Positions 9,019 through 19,892 of a stretch of DNA of 64,000 nucleotides are shown here, in pieces. Under the pieces are notes generated by a model, which was not told the DNA's origin, made no database searches, and worked only from the letters and a program-made list of their open reading frames with translations. Made by a program: the position numbers and the translations under genes. Source of the stretch: Arthrobacter sp. PGP41. Its GTDB lineage: Bacteria > Actinomycetota > Actinomycetes > Actinomycetales > Micrococcaceae. The stretch is from NCBI RefSeq assembly GCF_002953935.1, contig NZ_CP026514.1:2976001-3040000 (forward strand). Direction: 5' to 3'. How positions within the stretch are numbered: position 1 is the first letter of the stretch; each line of letters opens with the position of its first letter.

Positions 9019-10704
9019 CTACTTTGCGGTGATGCCGTAGTAGAGGATGCTGCCGTTCCAGCCGGTTTCAGCCTTGACGACGTTGTTGCTCCACACGATC
9101 GGCCGTGCCTGATCCCAGAGCGGCAGGCCCGGAAGGTCCTCGAAGAGGATCTCCTGTGCCGCGTTGAACTTGGCGTTAGCCTCATCCGTGGTCTTGGCCG
9201 CCAGGCCCTCCTTGAGGAGCTTGTCGAACTCGGGGTTCGAGTACTTCTCGTAGTTGGAGGATGCGCCCGTGGCCCAGACCGGCCCCAGGAAGTTGTAGAG
9301 CGACGGGTAGTCGCCCTGCCAGCCTGCGCGGCTCAGGCCCGGGAGGGACTGGGACTTGCGCAGGTTCAGCACCTCGGCAAACTTGGCGAAGGGCTGGATT
9401 TCAGCCTGGATCCCCAGGTTGTTCTTGAAGCCGTTGGCGACGGCGTCGATCCATTCCTTGTTGCCGCCATCGGTGTTGGAAGCGATCTGCAGCGGCTTGG
9501 AATTGTCGTACGGCTGGATCTTCTCGGCCTGCGCCCACAGGTCCTTGGCCTTTGCGGCGTCGAACTTCAGGACCTCGCTGCCCTTGAGGCCTTCCTTGAA
9601 GCCGTCGATGACCGGCGGGGCGTAAGCCTTGGCCGGGGTACGGGTGCCGTTGAAGACAACCTTGGCGATTTCCTCGCGGTTGATGGCGTGGGAAAGTGCC
9701 TGGCGGCGGAGCTTGCCGGCTTCACCCTGGAAGTTCGGGTTGTAACCCGGGATGTTCAGGGTGGAGTTGGTGGCAACGGGCTTGGTGGCGTTACGGTCCG
9801 GGAAGTCCGAAACGTACGTCTTAAGCGCGTTCGAGGGGAGGACGTCGGTTACGTCCAGGTTGTCCGACTGCAGGTCGGTGTACGCGGGGCCCGGATCGGT
9901 GTAGAACTTGAACGTCACGCCGCCGTTCTTCGACTCGCGGGGGCCGCTGTAGTCCGGGTTCTTCACGAGGGAGATGGACTGGTCGTGAACCCAGGCGCCC
10001 TCCTTCTCCATCTTGTACGGGCCGTTGCCTACCGGGTTCTCACCGAATGCCTTCGGGTCTGCCAGCGCCGCGGAGGGGAGCGGGAAGAAAGCCGAGTAGC
10101 CGAGCCGCAGGGACCAGTCAGCTTCGGGCTGGGCCAGCTTGACCGTAAGGGTGGAGTCGTCCTTGGCCTCGAGGCCGGACATGGTTTCCGCGGTGGGCGC
10201 GGGAGTGGTGGTGGTCTTACCGTCTGCAGACTTTTCGGTGGTTACCGCCGAGACTTCCTCATAGCCGGCGATGGATTCAAAGAAGAACCCGTTGTTCTGC
10301 AGGTTCTTCGAGTTCGCCGCGAAGTTCCAGGAATCCACGAACGTCTTGGCAGTGATCTCTTCACCGTTGGTGAACTTCTGGCCCTGCTTGATCTTGATAG
10401 TCCAGTTCTGGGCGTCCGGCGACTCGATGGATTCTGCAAGCGCGTTTACCGGCTTGCCATCAGCGCCGTAGGTCCGCAGGCCCTCGAACAGAAGCTCGAC
10501 GACGCGGCCGCCGTAGACTTCGTTGGTGTTGGCCGGCAGCAGCGGATTTTGTGGTTCGTTGCTGTAGGCAGTGATGACCTTGTTCGGGTCGCCGGCGGCG
10601 TTGCTGGCTCCATCAGTGCTGCCGCCTCCAGCGCCGCAGCCGGTCAGGGCAAGTGCTGCTATTGCCAGGATGCCCAGTGCTTTGGAAGTGCGCGTAAAAC
10701 GCAT
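9019..10704 (-). CDS. Oligo/dipeptide ABC transporter substrate-binding lipoprotein 1 (SBP_bac_5)
   Basis: A 561-aa extracytoplasmic lipoprotein of the DppA/OppA family (cluster C). The N-terminus has basic residues, a hydrophobic core and the lipobox LTGC (lipid Cys about 22), then a Gly/Ser linker. The mature part has the family blocks PQNPLLPANTNEVYGGRVVELLFEGL and, near 340, LRRQALSHAINREEI. It binds peptides or related solutes and delivers them to the DppB/C channel. It has a GGAGG-containing leader, and is followed by an attenuating hairpin. Confidence 0.88.
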   Translation of the reverse strand: MRFTRTSKALGILAIAALALTGCGAGGGSTDGASNAAGDPNKVITAYSNEPQNPLLPANTNEVYGGRVVELLFEGLRTYGADGKPVNALAESIESPDAQNWTIKIKQGQKFTNGEEITAKTFVDSWNFAANSKNLQNNGFFFESIAGYEEVSAVTTEKSADGKTTTTPAPTAETMSGLEAKDDSTLTVKLAQPEADWSLRLGYSAFFPLPSAALADPKAFGENPVGNGPYKMEKEGAWVHDQSISLVKNPDYSGPRESKNGGVTFKFYTDPGPAYTDLQSDNLDVTDVLPSNALKTYVSDFPDRNATKPVATNSTLNIPGYNPNFQGEAGKLRRQALSHAINREEIAKVVFNGTRTPAKAYAPPVIDGFKEGLKGSEVLKFDAAKAKDLWAQAEKIQPYDNSKPLQIASNTDGGNKEWIDAVANGFKNNLGIQAEIQPFAKFAEVLNLRKSQSLPGLSRAGWQGDYPSLYNFLGPVWATGASSNYEKYSNPEFDKLLKEGLAAKTTDEANAKFNAAQEILFEDLPGLPLWDQARPIVWSNNVVKAETGWNGSILYYGITAK

Positions 10705-10787
10705 TCCGCCTCCTATGAGTTGTGGGAGATAAAGAGGGGGAATCTTGTGCTCCCCCGCAGGCGAGACCCAGCTGTCCGCTGTGACGC

Positions 10788-10793
10788 AGCCTA
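10788..10793 (-). promoter_or_regulatory. Candidate -10 element (TAGGCT) for binding-protein gene 1
   Basis: TAGGCT on the minus strand lies about 85 bases before the start. It sits in the only AT-rich part of the 269-base gap between the two binding-protein genes, suggesting the downstream gene has its own promoter. Confidence 0.35.
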
Positions 10794-10973
10794 CATATAC
10801 GAGTAGCCTAACCGCACGAAGTCCGAATACTGGGACCCCGTTGCTAAACCGTGACCGGCGGGTTTCTGAACGCTTGGTCGGTCAACAGAAGTTGTGCAGG
10901 TCACATGCTACTCGCCGGTAGCTGCGGCGGCCAATCGGGGAAGGAGGGAAGCTGCCACTCAGGTCTGCTGGCC

Positions 10974-12746
10974 TCACGACGGGGTGGCAAGCCGCCAGTC
11001 CCACACGTTCCACCAGACACCCAAGGGACCCGAGCTCGTTTTGACGCCGGCGACCCGGGCGTTGAAGGCAGTGGTACCGATCGTCTGGTACAGCGGGAGC
11101 CCATAGGCGCTCTCCCAGATCTGCCTGTCGATCTCGGCCAGGAGCTCGTCCTGCTTGCCCAGGTCGGTGGTGCCGGCCAACTGTTCCATCGCCTTGTCTG
11201 CATCGCCGTCGGAGAAGCCGTTGAAGTTGCTTCCCGCGCCGGTGCGGAAGATTTGGGGGACCCGGCTGACGCCGGCACCCGTGCCGATCCATCCGAGCAG
11301 CGCGGCTTCGTAGCCCCCACCCCCGAGCGACCGCGCCCAGTCCGCGCTTGCCTGCCCGCCGTCAACCACCTGGAAGCCTGCGCGCGCTGCCGAGTCGCGG
11401 ATGAGGGCAAAGGCTTTGGCCCTGTTGGGGTTGTCGCGGTTGTAGAGGATCCGGACCGTGGGGGTTTTGCCGTCCAGGAGGGCCTTCGCCCCCTCAATGT
11501 CCACTTCCGCATAGTCGGCTGAGCCGTTGTTCTTCACGGTGTCGTTGTACTTGGGCTGGGCGGGCAGGAAAACGTGGGAATCCAGGGGCTTCGCGTCCGG
11601 CAGAAGGTCCCCCACCACGGCGTCAACGATGGCCTGCCGGGGAACCGCCTTGAGGAACGCCCGGCGGACGCTTTCGTCCAGGAAAGGCCCGGAGAAGTTG
11701 AGGTCCAGGTGGTCGTAGCCGGACTGGTTGTACCGCTCAACTGTGATGCCCTGGCCGGCCAGCCCCGCCAGGAGCTCCTCCGTTTCGGCCGATGGCTGCG
11801 GGGAAATGATGTCGGCCTGGCTGTTCCGGAGCGCATCGACTGCCGCGGGCACGGCGCCGGTGAATCGCACGTTGATTTCATCCAGCCAAGGTTCCTGTCC
11901 CCAGACGTAGTCACGGTTCCGGACGAGTTTCATGGAAACTTCCGGGATGATCTCCCGGACGATGTACGGGCCGCTGGAGAGGAACACGGCAGGATCCTCG
12001 GGAAGGCCCTTGGAGTCGAATCCGGAGTTCCAGAAGTCGCTGACCTGCTTCAGGGGTGCGTTCAAAGCCGGCTTCTCCGCGTCCCCGCGGGGTGAGTTCC
12101 TGATCAGGTCGATCAGGTCCTCTTCGTCGTTGAGCCCACCTTTGGCTGCAACCACGTGGGCCGGCAGCCCGACATCGAACGCCACTTCCCAGTCGGCGTA
12201 CGGAACGGTGTACTCGAGGGTGATGGAGCGGCCGTCCGCCCCGACTTCGGGAAGTACGGTGCCGGCGAGGCCGCTGGTGTCGGAGGCAACGGAAAAGTAC
12301 TTGGTGCCAGTCCCCGCCAGGGGGTCGGCATCGTCAAAGTACCCCGAGCCCGCGGCCCAACTGAGCAGGAGGTCGCCGGCGTCGATCGCTTCACCGTCGG
12401 ACCACGTGACGCCCTCGTTGACGGTATACCGCACCTTCCGCGGCTGGTCTGAAACTTTCTCGAAGCGCCCGAACTTTTCATTCCGCACCACCTTGGCGGC
12501 ATCGTCCAGGTAGTAGAAGCCCGAATGGGTGATGTAGCCGATTTTTGTATTGATATCGGTGTTCCCGTCGGCACTGTACGGGTTGAAGGACGAGAAGGCG
12601 TTAACCTCCGCGACGGTGGCGCTGCCGCCGCGTTTGGCCTCCCCCACCACCACGGGTGCAGTGTCTCCATTGCCGGAGCAGCCTGACAGGACCAGGGCAG
12701 ACGCTACCGCCGCGGTGATGTACTGCATCAGGCGCCTGATCGGCAT
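10974..12746 (-). CDS. Oligo/dipeptide ABC transporter substrate-binding lipoprotein 2 (SBP_bac_5)
   Basis: A 590-aa lipoprotein with lipobox LSGC (Cys about 23) and the same SBP_bac_5 architecture: KRGGSATVAEVNAFSSFNPYS near the mature N-terminus, TWSDGEAIDAGDLLLSW about 105-120 and the DESVRRAFLKAVPRQAIVDAV block about 355-375. It is clearly diverged from the binding protein directly downstream, so this is an old paralogue, not a fresh duplication. The shared importer downstream may accept either protein; that is inference from position. Confidence 0.85.
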   Translation of the reverse strand: MPIRRLMQYITAAVASALVLSGCSGNGDTAPVVVGEAKRGGSATVAEVNAFSSFNPYSADGNTDINTKIGYITHSGFYYLDDAAKVVRNEKFGRFEKVSDQPRKVRYTVNEGVTWSDGEAIDAGDLLLSWAAGSGYFDDADPLAGTGTKYFSVASDTSGLAGTVLPEVGADGRSITLEYTVPYADWEVAFDVGLPAHVVAAKGGLNDEEDLIDLIRNSPRGDAEKPALNAPLKQVSDFWNSGFDSKGLPEDPAVFLSSGPYIVREIIPEVSMKLVRNRDYVWGQEPWLDEINVRFTGAVPAAVDALRNSQADIISPQPSAETEELLAGLAGQGITVERYNQSGYDHLDLNFSGPFLDESVRRAFLKAVPRQAIVDAVVGDLLPDAKPLDSHVFLPAQPKYNDTVKNNGSADYAEVDIEGAKALLDGKTPTVRILYNRDNPNRAKAFALIRDSAARAGFQVVDGGQASADWARSLGGGGYEAALLGWIGTGAGVSRVPQIFRTGAGSNFNGFSDGDADKAMEQLAGTTDLGKQDELLAEIDRQIWESAYGLPLYQTIGTTAFNARVAGVKTSSGPLGVWWNVWDWRLATPS

Positions 12747-12830
12747 GCCGCCTCCTTGTTTGTTTCTGCGGGAGGGGCTCCTGGAATCGCCAGGATCACG
12801 CCCTTTATTCAGGATAAGGCGTCCGCCGGA

Positions 12831-13916
<1,086 letters not shown>

Positions 13917-14031
13917 GAGTATTGATTCTACCCGCAGGGCGTCCGCCCACCGTAACGGGCAGGGAGTCCCGTGCATGCCGGGGAAAATGTCGCTTCGGCA
14001 AAATGTCACAGCCCCGTGCAACAGTGAGGGC

Positions 14032-15273
14032 ATGGATGCTTTCGCCTTGATTCTTGCCTTATTCATGCTGCTGCTGGGTGCCTTCGCGGGTGCGGCGGCT
14101 GCGTTCTTTGTGCTTCGGAAAAGCGCCAGGGGCCTGGAGGAGGATTTCGACGCCGTTTCGTCGCGGCTTTCAGAGGTCAGTGCGCAGTTCGCCGCGGCCG
14201 ACGCCGAGCGGCGCCTTTTGGCGGCACAGAACAGGGAGCTGGGCGAAGCCAGGTCCCAGGACGGCAGCGTACTGCGGGCTCTGGCGCCGGTGGCCGAGAA
14301 GCTCACGGCTGTCCAGCAGCAGGTGGCGCTGCTGGAGCGTGACCGGGTGGAACAGTACGGCCAGCTGGCGCAGCAGCTTCAGGAAGCCAGGCTCTCGGAT
14401 GAACAGCTGATCCGCTCCACCCACGCGCTTGAGTCCGCACTCCGGTCCAACAGCGCGCGGGGGCAGTGGGGTGAAGTCCAGCTCCGGCGCGTTGTGGAAG
14501 CGTCCGGCATGCTGCGCCACGTGGACTTCATCGAGCAGGTCCACACTGCCGGGAGCGATTCCAGCGTGCGGCCGGACCTGGTGGTCCAGCTGCCCGGTGA
14601 AAAACAGTTGGTGGTTGACGCCAAGGTTCCGCTGTCCTCCTACCTGGAAGCCCAGGAGCTGGGAGCGGACGTCCGCACCGCAGGTGGTTCCGGCACCCTC
14701 CCCGCCGGTCCTGCGCCAAGCAACGGCCACCGAAGCCAGCAGGCACTGCTGGCTGCCCATGCCAAGGCACTGCGGGCACACGTGGATTCACTGGGAAGTA
14801 AGAAGTACTGGGACATTCCCGGCAACTCCCCCGAGCTGGTGATCTGCTTCATCCCGGCTGAGTCCATTCTCGCGGCGGCCCTCATGGCCGATGCCGGGCT
14901 CCTTGACCACGCACTGTCGAAGAACGTTGTCCTGGCCTCACCCAGCACGCTCCTGGCCGTCTTGAAGTCGGTGGCATTTACGTGGCGACAGGATGTCCTG
15001 ACAGACAGCGCCCGGGAACTGTTCGAACTGGCGCGGCAGCTCTACGACCGGATGGGAACGCTGGGCGAGAACGTCACCAAACTGGGGTCATCGCTGAAGT
15101 CATCCGTGGACCGCTACAACGCCATGGTGGGAACACTGGAGGCGCGTATCCTTCCTACAGCCCGGAAACTGAACTCACTGGAAGAGTCCGGACTTGCCGC
15201 GCCGCCGGTGGTCGAAGCCACCCCGCGGGCCCTTGCCGCGCCGGAACTCCAAAGCGACGATGAAGCCGCGTGA
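14032..15273 (+). CDS. rmuC: DNA recombination protein RmuC
   Basis: A 413-aa protein: one N-terminal membrane helix (about 2-24), a coiled-coil region (about 30-110) and the RmuC nuclease-like domain (about 115-370) with GQWGEVQLRRVVEASGM, RPDLVVQLP, VDAKVPLSSYL and the ELVICFIPAE block. In E. coli RmuC limits inversions at short repeats, and the domain is of restriction-endonuclease type. The ATG at 14032 has a GTGAGGG site just before it; earlier in-frame codons belong to ychF antisense. It is convergent with ispH. Confidence 0.9.
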   Translation: MDAFALILALFMLLLGAFAGAAAAFFVLRKSARGLEEDFDAVSSRLSEVSAQFAAADAERRLLAAQNRELGEARSQDGSVLRALAPVAEKLTAVQQQVALLERDRVEQYGQLAQQLQEARLSDEQLIRSTHALESALRSNSARGQWGEVQLRRVVEASGMLRHVDFIEQVHTAGSDSSVRPDLVVQLPGEKQLVVDAKVPLSSYLEAQELGADVRTAGGSGTLPAGPAPSNGHRSQQALLAAHAKALRAHVDSLGSKKYWDIPGNSPELVICFIPAESILAAALMADAGLLDHALSKNVVLASPSTLLAVLKSVAFTWRQDVLTDSARELFELARQLYDRMGTLGENVTKLGSSLKSSVDRYNAMVGTLEARILPTARKLNSLEESGLAAPPVVEATPRALAAPELQSDDEAA

Positions 15274-15291
15274 GCAGGGGCTGCCCTGTGA

Positions 15292-16371
15292 TCAGCTGCG
15301 CGCCCGGCGTCCGCCAAGGGCGCGGCTGACATCGCCGGCCTGCTTGAGGGTGGCACGGAGTTCCTTGGGCAGCGAGAAGAGCAGGTCCTCCTCCGCCGTG
15401 ACAACTTCCTCCACGGTGCCGTAGCCGTAATCGGCCAACAGGCGCAGCACGTCCTGCACCAGCACTTCCGGGACGGACGCTCCGGACGTCACGCCAACGG
15501 TGGCAACCCCTTCAAACCAGGTTTCGTCGACCTCGTTGGCGAAATCGACCCGATAGGACGCCTTCGCACCGTACTCGAGGGCCACCTCCACCAGGCGGAC
15601 GGAATTTGAGGAGTTGGCCGAGCCCACCACAATGACCAGGTCTGCCTGCGGCGAGATCTTCTTGATGGCCACCTGCCGGTTGGTGGTGGCATAGCAGATG
15701 TCGTCGCTGGGCGGATCCTGGAGCGTCGGAAACCGCTGCTTGAGCAACCGGACCGTCTCCATGGTTTCGTCAACGCTCAGTGTGGTCTGTGAGAGCCAGA
15801 TAACCTTTTCCGGGTCCCGGACCGTCACCTTGTCCACCTCGTGCGGACCATTGATGATCTGGATGTGTTCCGGAGCTTCGCCGGCCGTGCCTTCAACTTC
15901 CTCATGGCCGTCATGGCCGATCAGCAGGATGTCGAAATCATCCTTGGCAAACCGGACGGCCTCCTTGTGCACCTTGGTCACGAGCGGGCAGGTGGCATCG
16001 ATCGTGCGCAGGCCGCGGTCCTCGGCGGACTGGACCACGGCCGGGGAGACGCCGTGGGCGGAGAAGATGACCAGGGCACCCTCGGGCACTTCATCTGTTT
16101 CGTCGACGAAGATGGCTCCCTGTTCCTCCAGGGAGCTGACCACGTGGACGTTATGGACGATCTGCTTCCGCACATAGACGGGCGGACCGTAGTGCTCCAG
16201 GGCCTTCTCCACGGCGATGACGGCGCGGTCAACGCCGGCGCAGTAACCGCGGGGAGCAGCGAGCAGAACCTTCTTGGTTCCCGGTACCGGGGCCGCGGCA
16301 GCTACTTCCTCAGGTGAACGGCGCCGACGCGGGATTGTGGGCATCGAAAGGGAAACAGCTGAGGGGGTCAT
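15292..16371 (-). CDS. ispH: 4-hydroxy-3-methylbut-2-enyl diphosphate reductase
   Basis: A 359-aa 4Fe-4S enzyme for the last step of the MEP isoprenoid pathway, reducing HMBPP to IPP and DMAPP. Cluster ligands are Cys44 ([11 protein letters not shown]), Cys128 ([10 protein letters not shown]) and Cys226 ([11 protein letters not shown]). The catalytic Glu region is in [11 protein letters not shown]. The first 30 or so residues are a nonconserved, Arg- and Ala-rich extension. The start has both a GGAGGA site and a -10 sequence six bases ahead, so its mode of initiation is uncertain. Confidence 0.95.
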   Translation of the reverse strand: MTPSAVSLSMPTIPRRRRSPEEVAAAAPVPGTKKVLLAAPRGYCAGVDRAVIAVEKALEHYGPPVYVRKQIVHNVHVVSSLEEQGAIFVDETDEVPEGALVIFSAHGVSPAVVQSAEDRGLRTIDATCPLVTKVHKEAVRFAKDDFDILLIGHDGHEEVEGTAGEAPEHIQIINGPHEVDKVTVRDPEKVIWLSQTTLSVDETMETVRLLKQRFPTLQDPPSDDICYATTNRQVAIKKISPQADLVIVVGSANSSNSVRLVEVALEYGAKASYRVDFANEVDETWFEGVATVGVTSGASVPEVLVQDVLRLLADYGYGTVEEVVTAEEDLLFSLPKELRATLKQAGDVSRALGGRRARS

Positions 16372-16377
16372 TCCTCC

Positions 16378-16383
16378 ATGCTA
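16378..16383 (-). promoter_or_regulatory. Possible -10 element (TAGCAT) for ispH
   Basis: TAGCAT, six bases, ATG. The six-base spacer is GGAGGA, so the same bases could instead act as a ribosome site on a longer transcript. Confidence 0.35.
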
Positions 16384-17232
16384 CCGGGTTGCCCGCGACC
16401 GCTTCCGCGAGGTGAACCCGGCAGCGACGCCCAGCACCAGCAGCACGCCGCCGGTGACCGCCGCAGCCACGGTCCAGGCCTGGAAATCCGCCGCGGAGGC
16501 GGCCACAAATTCGTCCCGGAACATGTTGGCAACGTCATTTCCGCTGTCCGCGGACACGATGGCGGCTGACGCAGCCTGTGAGCCCGCCGCCCAGGCAGCG
16601 GCGAGGAGCAGCGCGCCGACTCCCGCCCCGGCCAGCACTGTCCAGCGGCGGCGTGCAGCCACCAGGGCAAGGAGCAGCGCTACGGCAGACCCACCAGCCA
16701 GCAGGTAGCCTGCAGGCGCGTAGGTGGCGAGCCGTTCAGTCCACTCCTTATGCACAGGCTGCCCTACGTTGATGAGGGTCTGTTCAGGCGGGTCCAGGGG
16801 CAGCCTGGTGGTGCGCGAAATCTCCTCCGCGCCCAGCGCCACCAAGGGAGCGACGTCCAGGGTGAGGGACGAAGCTGAGGCTGCTCCGGCGTCGTCCGTT
16901 GCAGGGCCGGCGAAGCTGAGACGGTGGCTCCTGCGCAGCGTTTCCTCCCATGCGGCTGGATAGCCCGGCAGGCCTGTCAGTGAGGAAGCCGCGTCTTCAA
17001 GCACCGGCTTGACGAGGTCGGAAAGGAAACCGGGAACGGCGCTCGTGTCGATGGTGCCCACCGCCGCTACCGCCAGCTCCTGCTGGAACCCTGAATTTGT
17101 TGCCAGCGGGGCTGCCAACTCCACGAAGCCCTGTTCCTGGACGATGTTGCGGTCCAGCCAGATGGCCGGCACTGCCACGGCTGCCAGCAGGACTGCCAGC
17201 ACGGTGGCGGCAGCAGAAACAAAAGTTCGCAC
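16381..17232 (-). CDS. Actinobacterial membrane protein of unknown function
   Basis: A 283-aa protein I cannot assign. One N-terminal membrane segment (about 5-25) is followed by an extracytoplasmic stretch of some 150 residues with no Cys pairs, then three closely spaced hydrophobic segments (about 173-193, 197-218, 252-274) and a basic cytoplasmic tail. Single-segment anchor plus C-terminal bundle is common among uncharacterised actinobacterial envelope proteins. It ends just before ispH (10 bases from its start) and could be co-transcribed with it. It diverges from xseA. Confidence 0.7.
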   Translation of the reverse strand: MRTFVSAAATVLAVLLAAVAVPAIWLDRNIVQEQGFVELAAPLATNSGFQQELAVAAVGTIDTSAVPGFLSDLVKPVLEDAASSLTGLPGYPAAWEETLRRSHRLSFAGPATDDAGAASASSLTLDVAPLVALGAEEISRTTRLPLDPPEQTLINVGQPVHKEWTERLATYAPAGYLLAGGSAVALLLALVAARRRWTVLAGAGVGALLLAAAWAAGSQAASAAIVSADSGNDVANMFRDEFVAASAADFQAWTVAAAVTGGVLLVLGVAAGFTSRKRSRATR

Positions 17233-17420
17233 GGCGGTTCCTAAGTCGTTGGTGGGGTCAATCCATCCTAGGCAGGCCTGGCGGCCGGTTCTTGTCAGCC
17301 CCGGTGGTACAGCTTATGGATAAGGTTGAATGACCGCCGAACATAGCCAGCAATACCAGACAGCCAAACACCGGACGAAGGACCCCATGCCCGCAGCTCC
17401 AGCCCCGCGAGGGCGTTCGC

Positions 17421-18758
17421 ATGTCTGAACAGGCGTCACTTCCGGGCACCGGCCAGCAACTCACCGCGCCCACCACGCTGCCCGCCACGGCCGCCGAAAC
17501 AACTCCTGACAATCCGTGGCCGCTCCAGCTGCTGTCGCAGAAGCTCAAAGCCCACATCGACCGCACGCCCTCTGCCTGGGTTGAGGGCCAGGTCATCGAG
17601 CTGAACCGCCGGGGCACCAACGCGTACCTCACGTTGCGGGACGTGGACGCGGAAGTTTCGCTGCCCGCCTCGGTCTGGACCAAAGTACTGGAACGCCAGG
17701 ACCTGCCGCTGGAGCGCGGGTCCCGTGTGGTTGCCCTGTTGAAACCGGAGTTCTGGATCAAGACCGGCCGGCTGAACATGCTGGTCCGTGACATCAGGCC
17801 GGTGGGCCTGGGCGATCTCCTTGCCCGGATTGAACGGCTGCGCCAGGCGCTCTCGGCCGAGGGCCTTTTCGCTGACTCCCGCAAGAAACCCCTTCCCCTG
17901 CTGCCGCACCGCATTGGCCTCATCACGGGGCGCGATTCGGATGCCAAGAAGGACATCCTGCGCAACGCCGCCCTGCGCTGGCCCGCGGTTGAGTTTGAAA
18001 TCAGGGAGGTGGCCGTCCAGGGGAACACCGCCGTCGCCCAGGTGGTCCGCGCGCTCCGCGACCTGGACGCCCTGCCGGAGGTGGACGTCATTGTTATCGC
18101 CCGCGGCGGCGGCGCCTTGGAGGACCTCCTGCCGTTCAACAGTGAAGAGCTGATCCGCGCCGTCGCCGCAGCCGTTACCCCTGTGGTGAGTGCCATCGGC
18201 CACGAGGCGGACAGGCCACTGCTCGACGACGTCGCGGACCTGCGTGCCTCTACCCCCACGGATGCCGCCAAACGGATTGTCCCGGAAGTTTCCGAGGAAC
18301 TGGCGGGGGTCCGCCAGGCCCGGGAGCAGCTGCGCCGGTGCATTGAGCGGCTGGTGGACCGGGAATCGGACCGGCTGGCCTCCCTTCATTCACGGCCCGT
18401 GCTGGCTGCGCCGGAAGGACTGGTGACCATCCGCTCGGAAGAAATCGAGCGGCTGCTGAGGAGGTCATCGGCCGCAGTCAGTTCCACCGTGGTCCGCGCG
18501 GCTGACCAACTGGACCACCTGAAGGCCCAGGTGCGGGCACTGTCGCCGCAGAAAACCCTGGACCGGGGGTACGCCGTCGTCGAACTCGCCGGGAAGCTTG
18601 CGGCGCAATCAGGCGCCGCGGGCCACGCGGTGGTCCGCCGCCCGGCTGAGGCTCCCGCCGGCGCCCCGCTGTCCATCCGCGTGGCGGAGGGCCGGTTCGG
18701 CGCAACCTCCACCGGAACACCTGAAGAGACCACAACGGAAACCGGAGTATCAAAATGA
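17421..18758 (+). CDS. xseA: Exodeoxyribonuclease VII large subunit
   Basis: A 445-aa catalytic subunit of ExoVII, which degrades single-stranded DNA from both ends. An N-terminal OB fold (about 35-130, with [12 protein letters not shown] and AYLTLRD) precedes the nuclease domain ([62 protein letters not shown]) and a coiled-coil arm binding the small subunits. The stop overlaps the xseB start as ATGA. A -10-like TAAGGT is at 17321-17326. Confidence 0.96.
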   Translation: MSEQASLPGTGQQLTAPTTLPATAAETTPDNPWPLQLLSQKLKAHIDRTPSAWVEGQVIELNRRGTNAYLTLRDVDAEVSLPASVWTKVLERQDLPLERGSRVVALLKPEFWIKTGRLNMLVRDIRPVGLGDLLARIERLRQALSAEGLFADSRKKPLPLLPHRIGLITGRDSDAKKDILRNAALRWPAVEFEIREVAVQGNTAVAQVVRALRDLDALPEVDVIVIARGGGALEDLLPFNSEELIRAVAAAVTPVVSAIGHEADRPLLDDVADLRASTPTDAAKRIVPEVSEELAGVRQAREQLRRCIERLVDRESDRLASLHSRPVLAAPEGLVTIRSEEIERLLRRSSAAVSSTVVRAADQLDHLKAQVRALSPQKTLDRGYAVVELAGKLAAQSGAAGHAVVRRPAEAPAGAPLSIRVAEGRFGATSTGTPEETTTETGVSK

Positions 18759-18973
18759 CGGAGCAGACGGCAGGGACCGGGATCGCGGCCCTGAGCTACG
18801 AAGAGGCCCGCGAGCAGCTCATCGCCGTGGTGGGGAAGCTCGAAGCCGGCGGGGCCAGCCTCGAGGAATCCCTGGCGCTGTGGGAACGGGGCGAAGCCCT
18901 GGCGGCCCGGTGCGAGGAGTGGCTGGAAGGTGCCAGGAAGCGGCTCGCAGCCGCCCGCGACCAGCCGCTCTAA
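18755..18973 (+). CDS. xseB: Exodeoxyribonuclease VII small subunit
   Basis: A 72-aa helical subunit of ExoVII, with the family pattern [21 protein letters not shown], then [29 protein letters not shown]. It forms the helical sheath with the coiled-coil arm of XseA. Its start overlaps the xseA stop by four bases, giving coupled translation. It is convergent with the PPK2 gene 10 bases away. Confidence 0.95.
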   Translation: MTEQTAGTGIAALSYEEAREQLIAVVGKLEAGGASLEESLALWERGEALAARCEEWLEGARKRLAAARDQPL

Positions 18974-18983
18974 CCGCCAAGGC

Positions 18984-19838
18984 TCAGGACCGGGCCGCGA
19001 GTTCCCTTTCCATCGCGACGTCGAACTCCGCTTTGGGCCATTCAAGGTTAAGGTCAGTGAGCACCCCCAGCAGCAGTTGCTGGACTGCAATCCTGGCGAA
19101 CCATTTCTTGTTGGCCGGGACAACGTGCCAGGGAGCGGCCGCCGTGCTGGTTTCCTCGATCGCCGCTTGGTAGGCGCTCATGTAGTCATCCCAAAAGGCG
19201 CGTTCCTCCAGGTCTCCCCGGCTGTATTTCCAGTGCTTGGCGGGGTTGTCCAGCCGGGCCAGCAGCCGCTCCTTCTGCTCCTCCCCGCTGATGTGCAGCA
19301 TGACTTTGACCACCTTCGTCCCGGAGTCGGTCAGCCGCGCCTCGAACTCGTTGATGGCCACGTACCGCCGTTTGATTTCCGCGGGGGTCGCCCAGGCACG
19401 CACCCGGTGGATCAGGACGTCCTCGTAGTGTGAGCGGTCGAAAACACCCACCATCCCGGCGGCCGGCACCTCCTTTTCGATGCGCCACAGGAAGTCGTAG
19501 GACTTTTCCTCCTCCGTGGGCGCCTTGAAGGCTTTGAACTGGACGCCCTGGGGGTTCATCGCGGCCATCACGTGGCTGACGATCCCGCCCTTGCCCGCGG
19601 TGTCCATGGCCTGGAGGATCAGCAGGATCCGCTTCCGTCCGCCGAACCGCGACTCGGCGAACAGCTTTTCCTGCAGTTCCGTCAGTTCGTTGTCCATTTC
19701 GGCGAGCAGGGCCTGGCCGTCCTCCTTGGTGCCGCTGTAACCGGGGGTGGCGTCAGGATCGACATTGCTCAACAGGAACCCTTTCCCCGCCCGCAGCGTT
19801 TCAGAGGGGTGCTTGTCGAAGCCAACGGCGTCGGGCAT
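18984..19838 (-). CDS. PPK2-family polyphosphate:nucleotide phosphotransferase
   Basis: A 284-aa soluble kinase that moves phosphate between polyphosphate and nucleotides. The Walker A-like loop is AMDTAGKGG (about 77-85) and the Walker B/lid motif DRSHYEDV (134-141). The length and R/K-rich lid fit the PPK2 superfamily; whether AMP, ADP or GDP is the acceptor cannot be read from the sequence. The ATG at 19838 has AAAGGA before it and is preferred to a GTG at 19886, which would fall at or before the predicted transcription start. Confidence 0.88.
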   Translation of the reverse strand: MPDAVGFDKHPSETLRAGKGFLLSNVDPDATPGYSGTKEDGQALLAEMDNELTELQEKLFAESRFGGRKRILLILQAMDTAGKGGIVSHVMAAMNPQGVQFKAFKAPTEEEKSYDFLWRIEKEVPAAGMVGVFDRSHYEDVLIHRVRAWATPAEIKRRYVAINEFEARLTDSGTKVVKVMLHISGEEQKERLLARLDNPAKHWKYSRGDLEERAFWDDYMSAYQAAIEETSTAAAPWHVVPANKKWFARIAVQQLLLGVLTDLNLEWPKAEFDVAMERELAARS

Positions 19839-19886
19839 GGGAATCCTTTCCGCGAAGTTCCACGGGTCCGAGGTGCCCGTGGACAC

Positions 19887-19892
19887 AGGCTA
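19887..19892 (-). promoter_or_regulatory. Candidate -10 element (TAGCCT) for the PPK2 gene
   Basis: TAGCCT overlaps the TAG stop of the upstream aminotransferase gene and would start a transcript with a leader of about 40 bases ending in AAAGGA before the ATG at 19838. Confidence 0.4.

Noticed and set aside
13917..14306. N-terminal extension of ychF and of other frames open upstream (fdxA, guaB, ligB, monooxygenase, MFS at 30123)
   Set aside because: The added residues are antisense to neighbours or unlike the families; internal starts have ribosome sites or leaderless promoters and give normal lengths.
17330..17428. A 32-codon upstream frame overlapping the xseA start
   Set aside because: Its ATG lies only three bases from a TAAGGT -10, so it would precede the likely transcription start; no ribosome site and no sign of coding constraint.
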